15,567 nt of DNA from Elusimicrobia bacterium CG03_land_8_20_14_0_80_50_18 (lineage in GTDB: Bacteria; CG03): the NCBI GenBank assembly GCA_002780705.1, contig PEUP01000048.1, positions 1 through 15,567 on the forward strand, in the 5' to 3' direction. The translations under genes and the position numbers were made by a program. The notes below the pieces were generated by a model. It was not told the origin of the DNA. It ran no database searches and saw only the letters and a list, made by a program, of their open reading frames with translations. Position 1 is the first letter of the stretch; each line of letters starts with the position of its first letter. This document shows positions 6,317 to 13,657 of this stretch, in pieces.

Positions 6317-6980
6317 AATCTTCAGCGGCGGGGGAAAGCCCTGTCACCGTCGCAACCGGCGGCTCCGGGACATGGAGCTTCCTGTAAACATAGGCCACCG
6401 CTGTCATTGAAAGAGGCATCGTTATGATAAGCCCTATCCCCAGACAAAGCGCTCCGGCGGCGTTGATGAGCCACAAAAGCAGAGCGAGAAGGAAGATGTT
6501 GGTCTTGGAACCCTTTGTGAGCTCCGCGCTCTTTTCAAGTGACTCTATTATCCCCGCATTTTTATCCACTATGAAATAGCTGAAGAACATGAACTTGATC
6601 CCCAGAATGATTCCCGGCACGATGAGGAGAAGAGTGCCGAGGAATGTCATGATTCCATAAAGAAGCCCGGCGACGAAAACCGTCACTATTCTTTTGTCAA
6701 AGCACGAGAACAGCTCGACCACGGCCGGCTTTTTGCCGTCGGCAAAGGTTATCAGTGTTTTTATCAAGCCCAGTCTCAGCTCCATCTGGATGACTGCTCC
6801 GGCGACGAGAATAATAAAGGCAAGCAGCCGCGCCTTTCCGAAAGCGCCGGCTATGCCCTGCGGCAGAATTGCCGCTGAGACGAGGATAATAAGCATCACT
6901 ATAAAAAAACCGATGTTGCCCGTCGCCGTAGCCCAGCCGAACCTGATAGCGTCCTTCTTCAGAAATTTCACTTCATTCAT
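6285..6980 (-). CDS. Polytopic membrane protein (DUF975/YciC/GPDPase-membrane-domain-like)
   Basis: The 231-residue integral membrane protein has about six hydrophobic segments (roughly 22-40, 52-66, 97-120, 121-138, 162-183 and 184-200). The central motif LLLIVPGIILGIKFMFFSYFIVDKN (118-141), then GIIESLEKSAELTKG (143-157), is typical of the related DUF975, YciC and glycerophosphodiesterase membrane-domain families. Their function is largely unknown; envelope roles are suggested for some. The frame is open to 7088, but the ATG at 6980 is the better start: it has a strong GAGGAGG ribosome binding site and avoids a long overlap with the upstream gene. It begins 10 bp after the transglutaminase stop. 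Confidence 0.82.
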   Translation of the reverse strand: MNEVKFLKKDAIRFGWATATGNIGFFIVMLIILVSAAILPQGIAGAFGKARLLAFIILVAGAVIQMELRLGLIKTLITFADGKKPAVVELFSCFDKRIVTVFVAGLLYGIMTFLGTLLLIVPGIILGIKFMFFSYFIVDKNAGIIESLEKSAELTKGSKTNIFLLALLLWLINAAGALCLGIGLIITMPLSMTAVAYVYRKLHVPEPPVATVTGLSPAAEDYVRQKLQQPL

Positions 6981-6990
6981 AAAATCCTCC

Positions 6991-9372
6991 TCATTTTTCC
7001 GCCGTCTCAAAAACCGCCTGATTCCTCGTCCTGCGGTGCAGGTCAAAGAGAAGCGCGCGGTATTTCGCGTAATCTTCCGGCGACACATCTTCGTTATTTG
7101 TAACAGTTTTTTCCGTGTATATCAATTCATTGCCCGAGAGACGGAATTGACGGCTCAGTGAAAACCATTTGTTTTCCTCATCTGTGTTTTCAGGTACGAA
7201 AACGGCCTTCCAGGACGCGGGCACGAGCAGTGTGGTTTGAACAATATCCTCCGACGGCAGAGAGGCCTTTATCGGGTATTTGCGTTTTTCCTTCGCGACG
7301 ATGGAGGTGTCAATATCGCCCCACTGCGGAGCCAGCCGTATGCCCCCCGCTTTTTTGAGATAATCCCTTCCCTCAAAAGTCATCCTGAGAAGGCAGGGCT
7401 CATTCATGTTATCAATATCCGGCAGTTCGTATTTTGTGAGTTCAGCGTCCGGCGTGATGGCGTTGACCGCTTTTTCAAGCTGTTCTTTTATCTTGACGGG
7501 TTTTGTGTATTTCAGCCAGTATCTCTGGCCCTGGTCGCTTCTGCCTTTTGTCAGCACCTTCCTTGAAGCGGATATGCTCTCGTCCTCTTTCACGTTCACC
7601 GTCATTTCCCTGCTCACGCTGTTGACGGAGGCGTCAAAGACGGGCGTTTCCATGATCTCGTATCTGTCGTCAAAAAACACCAGCACCTTTCTTCCCTGGT
7701 CACTCGAGGGCAGGTCCCCGAAAGAGCAGGTCTCCGCCGTCGGATCCATGAATATGAGCTCCCCGTCGAGCTCAACGCAGGCTATGGCGTGATTGAAAAC
7801 CAGCTCAGGGAAATCCTCAAGCATCGGGAATGTCCCCCTCGTGCCTATGAGCACAAGATGAGCCTTCAGCCCGGCCTCCCTCAGCATCGCCGTCAGAAGC
7901 ACCGACTGGTCTTTGCAGTCGCCGTATTTGTTGAGGAATATCTCCTCCGCCTTGTGCGGCCTGAAACCCGCTTCGCCGTATCCCACCGCCACATAGCGTA
8001 TCTGGGACGCAACCCAGTGATATATGTTGGCGGCATTGCTCCTGTCGGATTGCATGTCCATCAGCCCTGCCGTTTTCTTTCTTATCTCAGGGGTGATTTC
8101 CATTCTGTCGTCAATCATGGACTTCCACCAGAGATAGATTTCCCGCCAGCTCTGAAATGTGGAAAGCCGGAAGCCGTCTGTTATCTCGTTCCAGGGGGGC
8201 ATGCCGTCCTCGGGTATGATTTCCGGCACAAAGGGGAACTTCCAGCTGTAAAGCTTTCCTTCTCCCGTCTTTTTAACGCGCGGCTCCAGCCTGTGTTTCT
8301 TTTGGAGATAGGAATTCCTGAAAGCCCTTGTGTTGGCGTTGAATGAATGAGGCAGTTTCAGCGTGAATTCCTGATTGACGAAGGGCTCAAATCCCTGGAT
8401 ACCATAACGGAATACAACATTTCCCGACGGGAGTTTGTTGGACTTGTGCCGCACCCTGTAAACGATGACGGCGCCCGGCTCCACGGCCGGCATGGATATA
8501 ATCTTCAGCCTCGCGTTTGAATAGAGAGGGAAATTCATGTATTTGGACACATCCCTTATCTGCTGAGGCGACACATCCCGCGTCAATCCCGAGGGCAGCA
8601 CCGTGTAGGCCTCCAGCACCTCAATATCAGCGTATGTGGAATCATAAGTCAGCGCCACCTCGGCGAACTGCTTCTTGCCTCTGTCGTTGAATATCTTGAT
8701 GACTTTGAAGGACTCTGACACCGACGAGGAATCCGGGAATATTTCGTAATGCTCCCTGTCCATGAGCACAGCCGCCGCGGCTTCCGGATGCCCGGCCTGC
8801 GAGGGGGCTTTTTTTATCAGCTCCGCCACCTCGCTGTCAACATCCTCTATGCGCCGCGGAAGATTTTTGACAAGAGCTTCATATCTTTCGGCGGCTTTAA
8901 GCGCGAAATCGCCCGTCTTGATTTTTCCGTAGGCGTTCAGAGCTTCTTCAAAAAGATTCTTCCCCTCAAGAGTCCTCGCCCTGTAAAAAAGTGTCTCCCC
9001 GTCGCCTGCCTTTTCGGCTTCGGCCTCAATCATATCAAAATGATAAAGCGCCCGTGTGGGCGATCCTGTGTAGTAATAGGAAAGGGCAAAAAGCCTGTTT
9101 ACGGAATAATCCGCGGCGCTCACTTGTTGAAGCGTCTCTATACAGCCATCGTAATCCCCGTTCTCAAAAAGGAATGACGCCTTGAATTTCAGTATTTCAT
9201 CAGCCGGAGACAGCTTTTCCGCCTCTTCTACTTTTTGAAGCAGTAAGGCCTTATCCGCGTTTATCTGACCACGCAGGGCCTCCAGCTCGGCTATACTGGA
9301 CGCAAGAAGAATAGAGCGCGAAAATACAAGCGCGCTAAGTAAAATCGGATATTTTTTCAAGTATTTTATCAA
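6991..9372 (-). CDS. Exported TPR, DUF3857 and transglutaminase-like protein
   Basis: The 793-residue product begins with a signal peptide or anchor (basic residues, then hydrophobic to about 26). Helical TPR-like repeats follow at about 55-170 (FLFENGDYDGCIETL, ALSYYYTGSPTRALYHF, EGKNLFEEALNAYGKI). A DUF3857-like beta-rich domain spans about 215-395. The transglutaminase-like core has Cys486 in KYGDCKDQS, His528 in VFNHAIACVE and Asp543 in MDPTAE, so the triad is intact. A DUF3858-like C-terminal region follows. Such proteins are periplasmic or surface proteins of unknown substrate; they may act as peptidases or cross-linkers. The start is TTG at 9372, overlapping proS by 38 bp; a second TTG at 9360 is possible but would shorten the signal peptide. 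Confidence 0.87.
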   Translation of the reverse strand: MIKYLKKYPILLSALVFSRSILLASSIAELEALRGQINADKALLLQKVEEAEKLSPADEILKFKASFLFENGDYDGCIETLQQVSAADYSVNRLFALSYYYTGSPTRALYHFDMIEAEAEKAGDGETLFYRARTLEGKNLFEEALNAYGKIKTGDFALKAAERYEALVKNLPRRIEDVDSEVAELIKKAPSQAGHPEAAAAVLMDREHYEIFPDSSSVSESFKVIKIFNDRGKKQFAEVALTYDSTYADIEVLEAYTVLPSGLTRDVSPQQIRDVSKYMNFPLYSNARLKIISMPAVEPGAVIVYRVRHKSNKLPSGNVVFRYGIQGFEPFVNQEFTLKLPHSFNANTRAFRNSYLQKKHRLEPRVKKTGEGKLYSWKFPFVPEIIPEDGMPPWNEITDGFRLSTFQSWREIYLWWKSMIDDRMEITPEIRKKTAGLMDMQSDRSNAANIYHWVASQIRYVAVGYGEAGFRPHKAEEIFLNKYGDCKDQSVLLTAMLREAGLKAHLVLIGTRGTFPMLEDFPELVFNHAIACVELDGELIFMDPTAETCSFGDLPSSDQGRKVLVFFDDRYEIMETPVFDASVNSVSREMTVNVKEDESISASRKVLTKGRSDQGQRYWLKYTKPVKIKEQLEKAVNAITPDAELTKYELPDIDNMNEPCLLRMTFEGRDYLKKAGGIRLAPQWGDIDTSIVAKEKRKYPIKASLPSEDIVQTTLLVPASWKAVFVPENTDEENKWFSLSRQFRLSGNELIYTEKTVTNNEDVSPEDYAKYRALLFDLHRRTRNQAVFETAEK

Positions 9373-11029
9373 GTTTTACGGCCTCTGTTTTTCCGTCCGC
9401 CCGGCTCTGTATTTCGCATTCGCCTGTCTTCATTCCCCGCGGCCCCAGCACTATCCTGACGGGAATCCCTATGAGGTCCGCGTCCTTAAACTTTATTCCG
9501 GCCGACACATCCCTGTCGTCAAAAAGAACCTCATATTTTTTTGACAGCGCTTCATAAATCTCTTCCGCCTTTTCCATGGCGGGCCCGTTTGACGAGGCCG
9601 CTATTATCTCTATCTGATACGGCGCCATAGCGCGCGGCCATATTATGCCCTTGTCATCGTGGTTCTGTGATATGAGAGCCGCGACGATGCGGGAGACGCC
9701 TATACCGTAACAGCCCATCTCTATGGGCAGGTCTTTCCCCGCCTTATCCGTGAAGCTTGCCTTCAGCTTTTCGGAATATTTCGTGCCAAGATAAAAGGTG
9801 TGGCCTATCTCTATCCCCCGGGCGACATCCAGCGCTTTTCCGCATTCGGGACAGGGGTCGCCGGCCTTCACCGTTCTTATGTTCATGAACTCCGCCTCAA
9901 AGTCCCGCGGATAGTTAATGTTTTTGATATGGGCGTCTTTTTTGTTGGCTCCGCTAACCATGTTAGAACAGTATTTAATGGTATTATCCGCATAGGCCTT
10001 AATCTTCAGCCCCGCGGGGCCGGAAAAGCCAAGAGGCCCTCCCGTTATCTCCTCTATCTCCTTCTCATCGGCGAGCCGGGCATCCTCACCTATTATCGCC
10101 CGCAGCTTGGCGGGATCAGCGCTGTGGTCGCCCCGCACCAGCACGCAAGCGAAACCCTCAGCCGTCCTGTAAATGAGCGTTTTAATGAATTTCTCTTCCG
10201 GCATTTTGAGGAAAGCCGACACCTCTTCAACCGTCCTCACGCCGGGCGTTGAGACTTCTTCAAGCGGCCGCGGGTCTTCACGCCAGGGCGCACTTTCAGC
10301 CTTCGCGGCGCTTATCTTTGAATGGGCCAGCTCCTGATTCGCGCCCCATCCGCAGCGGCAGTAAACGAGCTCTTCCTCTCCCTCGTCGGAAGGAGCCATG
10401 AACTCATGCGATTTTGTGCCGCCTATGAGCCCCGTCTTGGCGAGGACAGGCACCGCTTTGAGCGAAAGAGCCGCGCAGATTTTTTTATAGAGCGCGAACA
10501 TCCTGTCGTATGAAAGCTCTGCCCCTTTCCCGTCGGCGTCAAAACTGTAAGCGTCCTTCATTATGAACTCGCGGGCCCTCATCACGCCGAAACGCGGCCT
10601 TATCTCATCCCTGTATTTTGTCTGTATCTGGTAGAATATCTTCGGCAAATCTTTGTATGATTTTATGTAATTGCCGGCCAGCTCCGTGATCGCTTCCTCG
10701 TGAGTGGGAGCGAGGCAGAATTCCCGGCCCTGCCTGTCTTTGAGTCGCACGAGCTCCGCGCCGTATTCCGCCCAGCGCCCGGACAGCTCCCACAAACTTT
10801 TGGGAAGAAGCGCCGGAAGCAGCACCTCAAGACAACCCTCTTCGTCGTGCAGTTCCCTGATGACCTTCTCCACTTTGTTCAGGGCTTTTTTACCCAGAGG
10901 CAGCCATTCGTATATTCCCGAGGCGAGTTTACGTATCATGCCCGATCGCAGCATCAGGATGTGCGACGGCGTGACGGCGTCTGACGGCACCTCCTTCATT
11001 GTCGGTATCAGTGTTTTTGTAAATCTCAT
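9335..11029 (-). CDS. proS: Prolyl-tRNA synthetase, bacterial type with editing domain
   Basis: The enzyme charges tRNA-Pro with proline. The 564-residue product has the bacterial layout: class II motif 1 region (MIRKLASGIYEWLPLG, 31-46), motif 2 with LAPTHEEAITEL (107-118) and RDEIRPRFGVMRAREFIMKDAYSFD (140-164), the inserted deacylase (INS) domain at about 225-390 with FIKTLIY, a CPECG pair at 393-397, motif 3 GCYGIGVSRIVAAL (439-452) and the anticodon-binding domain at about 465-564. It heads the long operon. The ATG at 11029 lies only 10 bp from a perfect TATAAT and has no Shine-Dalgarno sequence. Odd: residues 245-250 (ESAPWR) come from a 20-bp sequence repeated in the GDYXXLXY gene. The first 11 codons are duplicated at 13357-13389. 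Confidence 0.95.
   Translation of the reverse strand: MRFTKTLIPTMKEVPSDAVTPSHILMLRSGMIRKLASGIYEWLPLGKKALNKVEKVIRELHDEEGCLEVLLPALLPKSLWELSGRWAEYGAELVRLKDRQGREFCLAPTHEEAITELAGNYIKSYKDLPKIFYQIQTKYRDEIRPRFGVMRAREFIMKDAYSFDADGKGAELSYDRMFALYKKICAALSLKAVPVLAKTGLIGGTKSHEFMAPSDEGEEELVYCRCGWGANQELAHSKISAAKAESAPWREDPRPLEEVSTPGVRTVEEVSAFLKMPEEKFIKTLIYRTAEGFACVLVRGDHSADPAKLRAIIGEDARLADEKEIEEITGGPLGFSGPAGLKIKAYADNTIKYCSNMVSGANKKDAHIKNINYPRDFEAEFMNIRTVKAGDPCPECGKALDVARGIEIGHTFYLGTKYSEKLKASFTDKAGKDLPIEMGCYGIGVSRIVAALISQNHDDKGIIWPRAMAPYQIEIIAASSNGPAMEKAEEIYEALSKKYEVLFDDRDVSAGIKFKDADLIGIPVRIVLGPRGMKTGECEIQSRADGKTEAVKLDKILEKISDFT
10281..10300. repeat. 20-bp intragenic repeat, copy in proS
   Basis: The sequence matches 11362-11381 at 19 of 20 positions. 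Here it lies in the editing-domain linker of ProRS and is read as (A)ESAPWR. A chance match this long between two unrelated genes is unlikely in a 15-kb window, so a small dispersed element is possible. Confidence 0.5.
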
Positions 11030-11115
11030 ATCGCCGCTATTATAGAAAATAGTAGCGTTCGATGTAAATCGCTCTTGCAGGAAAAAAGGAAAAAAAGGGG
11101 ACGTCCTTAATTTTT
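10995..11115. repeat. Direct repeat copy A: proS promoter plus first 11 codons
   Basis: This 121-bp block matches 13355-13470 in the same orientation, with one substitution (11058 against 13418) and one 5-nt indel (CTCTT at 11072-11076, absent from copy B). It contains the first 11 codons of proS, the promoter, a purine-rich A/G tract and a GGACGTCC palindrome (11099-11106). It ends 2 bp before the stop codon of the GDYXXLXY gene. Confidence 0.95.
11039..11068 (-). promoter_or_regulatory. Promoter of the proS-led operon, probably leaderless
   Basis: On the minus strand, -35 TTTACA (11068-11063, five of six consensus bases), an 18-bp spacer and a perfect -10 TATAAT (11044-11039). Transcription should begin near 11032, about 3 nt before the proS ATG at 11029. 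No Shine-Dalgarno sequence is present, which agrees with a leaderless mRNA. Confidence 0.75.
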
Positions 11116-11117
11116 TC

Positions 11118-11669
11118 TTATAACTGAACTGCCCTGCCGTCTATAAAAAGTTTGTTAATTATTCCGTTGCCGTGTTTGTCGACAATAACTTCCACCGCGA
11201 CTTTACTGCGTCCGGCCATACTCTTCTCTATTTCCCTGCCTTTGCCTTCAGGAACAAAATAACTTTCAATGCCGTATTTAACAACGCCGCTGCGCCGGAT
11301 CTTCCCTTTTATGACAACATCACCTCTTTCTATTTCGTTTTTGGCTTTCATTGCCACCGCCCGCCACGGCGCACTTTCAGCGGCGGACAAAGCGCTTTCA
11401 GCTTCCCGGTATTCCCCGGCGGGTTCAAGTTTCACATACACTCTGTCGCCGCGCTTAAAATTTGATTTACCCGGAATGCCGCTCAAACTGCTGATTTTGT
11501 ATCTTAAAATGACATAATCCCCCCGCAGAAAATCCCGCGGGTCAACCGGCACGGTTTCCAGCACAACCTTTATTCCCGTCGCGAGGATGCGCTGTTTATA
11601 TCCTATGAGCCCCAGTGCAAGAACCAGCCATAACCCCGCGATGCCAAAAATTATATTTTTTCTGCTCAT
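11118..11669 (-). CDS. GDYXXLXY-domain membrane-anchored protein
   Basis: The 183-residue product has one N-terminal membrane segment (about 6-23) and a soluble domain outside. The family signature is intact: PVDPRDFLRGDYVILRYKIS at 41-60, including GDYVILRY. The family is of unknown function and is usually encoded beside DUF2157 or DUF4401 membrane proteins, as here. The ATG at 11669 overlaps the DUF2157 stop (ATGA), with GGAG 9 nt upstream. Odd: residues 90-103 read AESALSA-AESAPWR, a 21-bp near-duplication, and the second half matches 20 bp inside proS. This lengthens the segment before WRAVAM compared with what I expect of the family. Confidence 0.85.
   Translation of the reverse strand: MSRKNIIFGIAGLWLVLALGLIGYKQRILATGIKVVLETVPVDPRDFLRGDYVILRYKISSLSGIPGKSNFKRGDRVYVKLEPAGEYREAESALSAAESAPWRAVAMKAKNEIERGDVVIKGKIRRSGVVKYGIESYFVPEGKGREIEKSMAGRSKVAVEVIVDKHGNGIINKLFIDGRAVQL
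11362..11381. repeat. 20-bp intragenic repeat, copy in the GDYXXLXY gene
   Basis: The sequence matches 10281-10300 in proS at 19 of 20 positions and is read in the same frame (AESAPWR). The central CCGCC-AC-GGCG part is also found in rpe at 2298-2308, where it encodes PPWR. Confidence 0.5.
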
Positions 11670-13345
11670 TCAGCGCTCCATTTTTCAATCACTTTTTTTC
11701 TCTGCTTTTCAAGATACGCCCCGCCGATCAGCATAAACAACCCTGCGGCGATAAAAAACCAGGATTTCTCCGTTAATTCCCAAAAAATATCAACATATCT
11801 TGTGATCACAAGAAGAACAAAAATGACAATGCCCGAATTGAATACTTCCGCGCTCCTGATACCCATTCCGTAAAATATGCTGATAACCGCCAGCAAAAAT
11901 ATTATCGTGTTCATGATCACTGTGTTAATCGACGCCAGCAAGGGAAAGAACAATATGAAAAGACTGCCCGAAAAAACAGCGGATAGGCAGATCAACTCCA
12001 TCTTAAAAAATTTTGTTTGGGGCGGTTTTGTACACAGGAGCAGGATCAGCAGCAGGACGGCGGCGGCAATCAGAGCCAAACAGATGATAAAAAAGAATTT
12101 GTGTTCAAAACCCGCGTTCCCTATCAGCATTTTCTTGAAAGACAAAAGATACGCGCATCCGGCGACGGTAGCGAAACCAATGCTTTTATACAACGGCGCG
12201 AAATATTTTTTACTTTCGCTGTGCGACATGCCGATCAGGTACAGGATAACGCCAATGGATAACTGTATGACTAACGCCGTAATGCCGTTGTACTTATCGT
12301 TGAACACCTTCGAATACGGGTATACCACGAGATGGAACCATAGGATGGCGCTGAAGATATTGATGCACAAACTTTTTTTAAGCTTATCCCTGTATGTGAA
12401 GAAAAACAGCGCAGCAAGAGGTATAAGAAAATAGAAATTCGCGCGCTTTACCGCCGTCGCGTTAAAACAAACTATCTGCCAGGCGATAAATGACAGCGAT
12501 GCCGCGGAAAAATATTTTTCTTCTTTTTTAATCAGATAATAACCCAGCAGGCCGGAGCTGATGAATATTGCCAGCCACGAATACTGCCAATGATACTCAA
12601 CAAAACAGCAGGAAAAACTTGCCGCTAAAAGGCCCAGTATATTGATATTGGCCCACGCTCCTAACTTAAACGCCATCGGCAGTATCAGACAAAAAACGAG
12701 AACAGGGTAATAATAATTCGCCGCGTTTGCGCTGTGACTGTAAAGAAAATTCCAGATGATAAGCAAAACGGACGCGAGGAGAAAAACATATCTGTTATTG
12801 AAAAAATACGCTACCGGCAGGACAGGCAGCGCCCATAAAAGCACAATAAGCCAATTATCCGACGAGGGGATGTTGTAAATCTGGCATATCAGTATAACGC
12901 TGCTCCCCCAAAAAACAGAAGCCAGGAACAACAGGCTTTTTCCGAGCAGAGGATGCCCTTGCTTCTCGTAACTGAAATAATAACCCGCGAAAAGTGTTGC
13001 GATTGTCATCAGTAACAGATTTATCGTGCGGATGTGCGCGGGGATTTTTCGCCAGTTGGCCGCCACCAGGAATATGACACCCGCACCTAAAAATATAGCG
13101 CCGATGATTAAAATGATTTTTACCGCGTCTGTTTTGCTCTTTTGCCGCTCATCGTCCATACGATATAACTGCCGGATTGCGCCGCTTTGTTCGGCGTTTA
13201 TTATTTCTTTTGTTTCCCATAGCGGGAGTTGTTTTCGCAGCCAGGAGCTGTGCTTATTCCCCCCGAATATAGAGATCACGATCGTCCTCAGCACCGCATA
13301 AGATATAGCAATTACCAGCAGAGCCGCTATAATGCTCACAATCAT
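11666..13345 (-). CDS. DUF2157 polytopic membrane protein
   Basis: The 559-residue product has an extra N-terminal hydrophobic segment (1-27), then a cytoplasmic stretch with WLRKQLPLWETKEIINAEQSGAI (35-57), which begins the DUF2157 domain. The hallmark IGAIFLGAGVIFLVAANWRKIP (81-102) and FWGSSVILICQIYNI follow. Many further membrane helices extend to the C-terminus, ending in RYVDIFWELTEKSWFFIAAGLFMLIGGAYLEKQRKK, a typical end for this family. Its biochemical function is unknown. The ATG at 13345 overlaps the stop of a 15-codon leader and the gene's own stop overlaps the GDYXXLXY start, so the three frames form a coupled chain. By eye the gene is more A/T-rich than proS and the trp genes, which fits separate acquisition. 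Confidence 0.85.
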   Translation of the reverse strand: MIVSIIAALLVIAISYAVLRTIVISIFGGNKHSSWLRKQLPLWETKEIINAEQSGAIRQLYRMDDERQKSKTDAVKIILIIGAIFLGAGVIFLVAANWRKIPAHIRTINLLLMTIATLFAGYYFSYEKQGHPLLGKSLLFLASVFWGSSVILICQIYNIPSSDNWLIVLLWALPVLPVAYFFNNRYVFLLASVLLIIWNFLYSHSANAANYYYPVLVFCLILPMAFKLGAWANINILGLLAASFSCCFVEYHWQYSWLAIFISSGLLGYYLIKKEEKYFSAASLSFIAWQIVCFNATAVKRANFYFLIPLAALFFFTYRDKLKKSLCINIFSAILWFHLVVYPYSKVFNDKYNGITALVIQLSIGVILYLIGMSHSESKKYFAPLYKSIGFATVAGCAYLLSFKKMLIGNAGFEHKFFFIICLALIAAAVLLLILLLCTKPPQTKFFKMELICLSAVFSGSLFILFFPLLASINTVIMNTIIFLLAVISIFYGMGIRSAEVFNSGIVIFVLLVITRYVDIFWELTEKSWFFIAAGLFMLIGGAYLEKQRKKVIEKWSAE

Positions 13346-13389
13346 ATTTTCCCTTTCATTGTCGGTATCAGTGTTTTTGTAAATCTCAT
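13342..13389 (-). CDS. 15-codon leader derived from a duplicated proS start
   Basis: In the right-hand repeat the proS initiation region is kept: the first 11 codons match proS exactly, then the frame leaves the repeat and stops (MRFTKTLIPTMKGKI). Its TGA overlaps the DUF2157 ATG by 4 bp (ATGA). Because the proS-type promoter places its ATG at the 5' end of the mRNA and DUF2157 has no clear ribosome binding site, ribosomes probably load here and re-initiate on DUF2157. It may equally be called a truncated proS remnant. The frames are visible; the coupling is inferred. Confidence 0.55.
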   Translation of the reverse strand: MRFTKTLIPTMKGKI

Positions 13390-13470
13390 ATCGCCGCTAT
13401 TATAGAAAATAGTAGCGGTCGATGTAAATCGGCAGGAAAAAAGGAAAAAAAGGGGACGTCCTTAATTTTT
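13355..13470. repeat. Direct repeat copy B: proS promoter upstream of the DUF2157 gene
   Basis: This 116-bp block matches 10995-11115. It keeps the promoter boxes, the proS start codon, the purine tract and GGACGTCC (13454-13461). Having a substitution and an indel relative to copy A, it is not an assembly echo and the duplication is not brand new. Confidence 0.95.
13399..13428 (-). promoter_or_regulatory. Duplicated proS-type promoter driving the DUF2157 cassette
   Basis: The -35 TTTACA (13428-13423) and -10 TATAAT (13404-13399) are identical to those of the proS promoter. The single substitution between copies falls in the spacer. The expected start site is about 3 nt before the leader ATG at 13389. 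Confidence 0.7.
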
Positions 13471-13608
13471 AATTATGTTTCCCCGCGTTGTAGGGGTCAG
13501 AACTTCAGGAGCCAGGTCTGGATGATGGCTTTCTGCCGGAAGAGCTTTGGGGACTTCGGAAACCGCGGGCATATTGTCTAATTTTGTTTGTGCACAGCAC
13601 CTTATCAT
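13462..13608 (-). CDS. Short unassigned open frame (48 codons)
   Basis: A frame starting at ATG 13608 encodes 48 residues (MIRCCAQTKLDNMP, then a Pro/Glu/His-rich part) and stops inside direct repeat B. The same frame is open upstream into the recombinase-like ORF. A second frame nearby is also open for about 35 codons. No family was recognised and no good ribosome binding site was seen. It may be decayed mobile-element sequence. The rest of this gap shows only a weak CCCC/GGGG inverted repeat at 13481-13496. Confidence 0.2.
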   Translation of the reverse strand: MIRCCAQTKLDNMPAVSEVPKALPAESHHPDLAPEVLTPTTRGNIIKN

Positions 13609-13657
13609 GCGCCCGCTTTCGCCATCTTCCTTGTTATCATTAATTTCCCATCCAGTT

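Larger units (their letters stand above)
11116..13354. other. Two-gene membrane cassette bracketed by direct repeats
   Basis: The block between the repeats contains only the DUF2157 and GDYXXLXY genes and fits them closely: the left repeat ends 2 bp from the GDYXXLXY stop, and the right repeat ends 9 bp before the DUF2157 start. Recombination between the repeats would remove the cassette and leave one intact proS start. Acquisition as a unit is an inference; no recombinase is encoded inside it. Confidence 0.55.

Noticed and set aside
6981..7088. N-terminal extension of the membrane protein to an ATG at 7088
   Set aside because: It would overlap the transglutaminase gene by 98 bp and adds an Arg-rich tail; the ATG at 6980 has a strong GAGGAGG site.
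5534..7654. A 16-bp identical stretch, GACGGGCGTTTCCATG, in trpE (5534-5549) and the transglutaminase gene (7639-7654)
   Set aside because: Both encode METPV with common codons and there is no similarity beyond it; probably coincidence.
11097..11110. Reading the GGACGTCC palindrome plus T-run as the terminator of the GDYXXLXY gene
   Set aside because: The palindrome has no loop and the stem is too short to fold as a normal terminator hairpin; it is better described as part of the duplicated proS upstream region.
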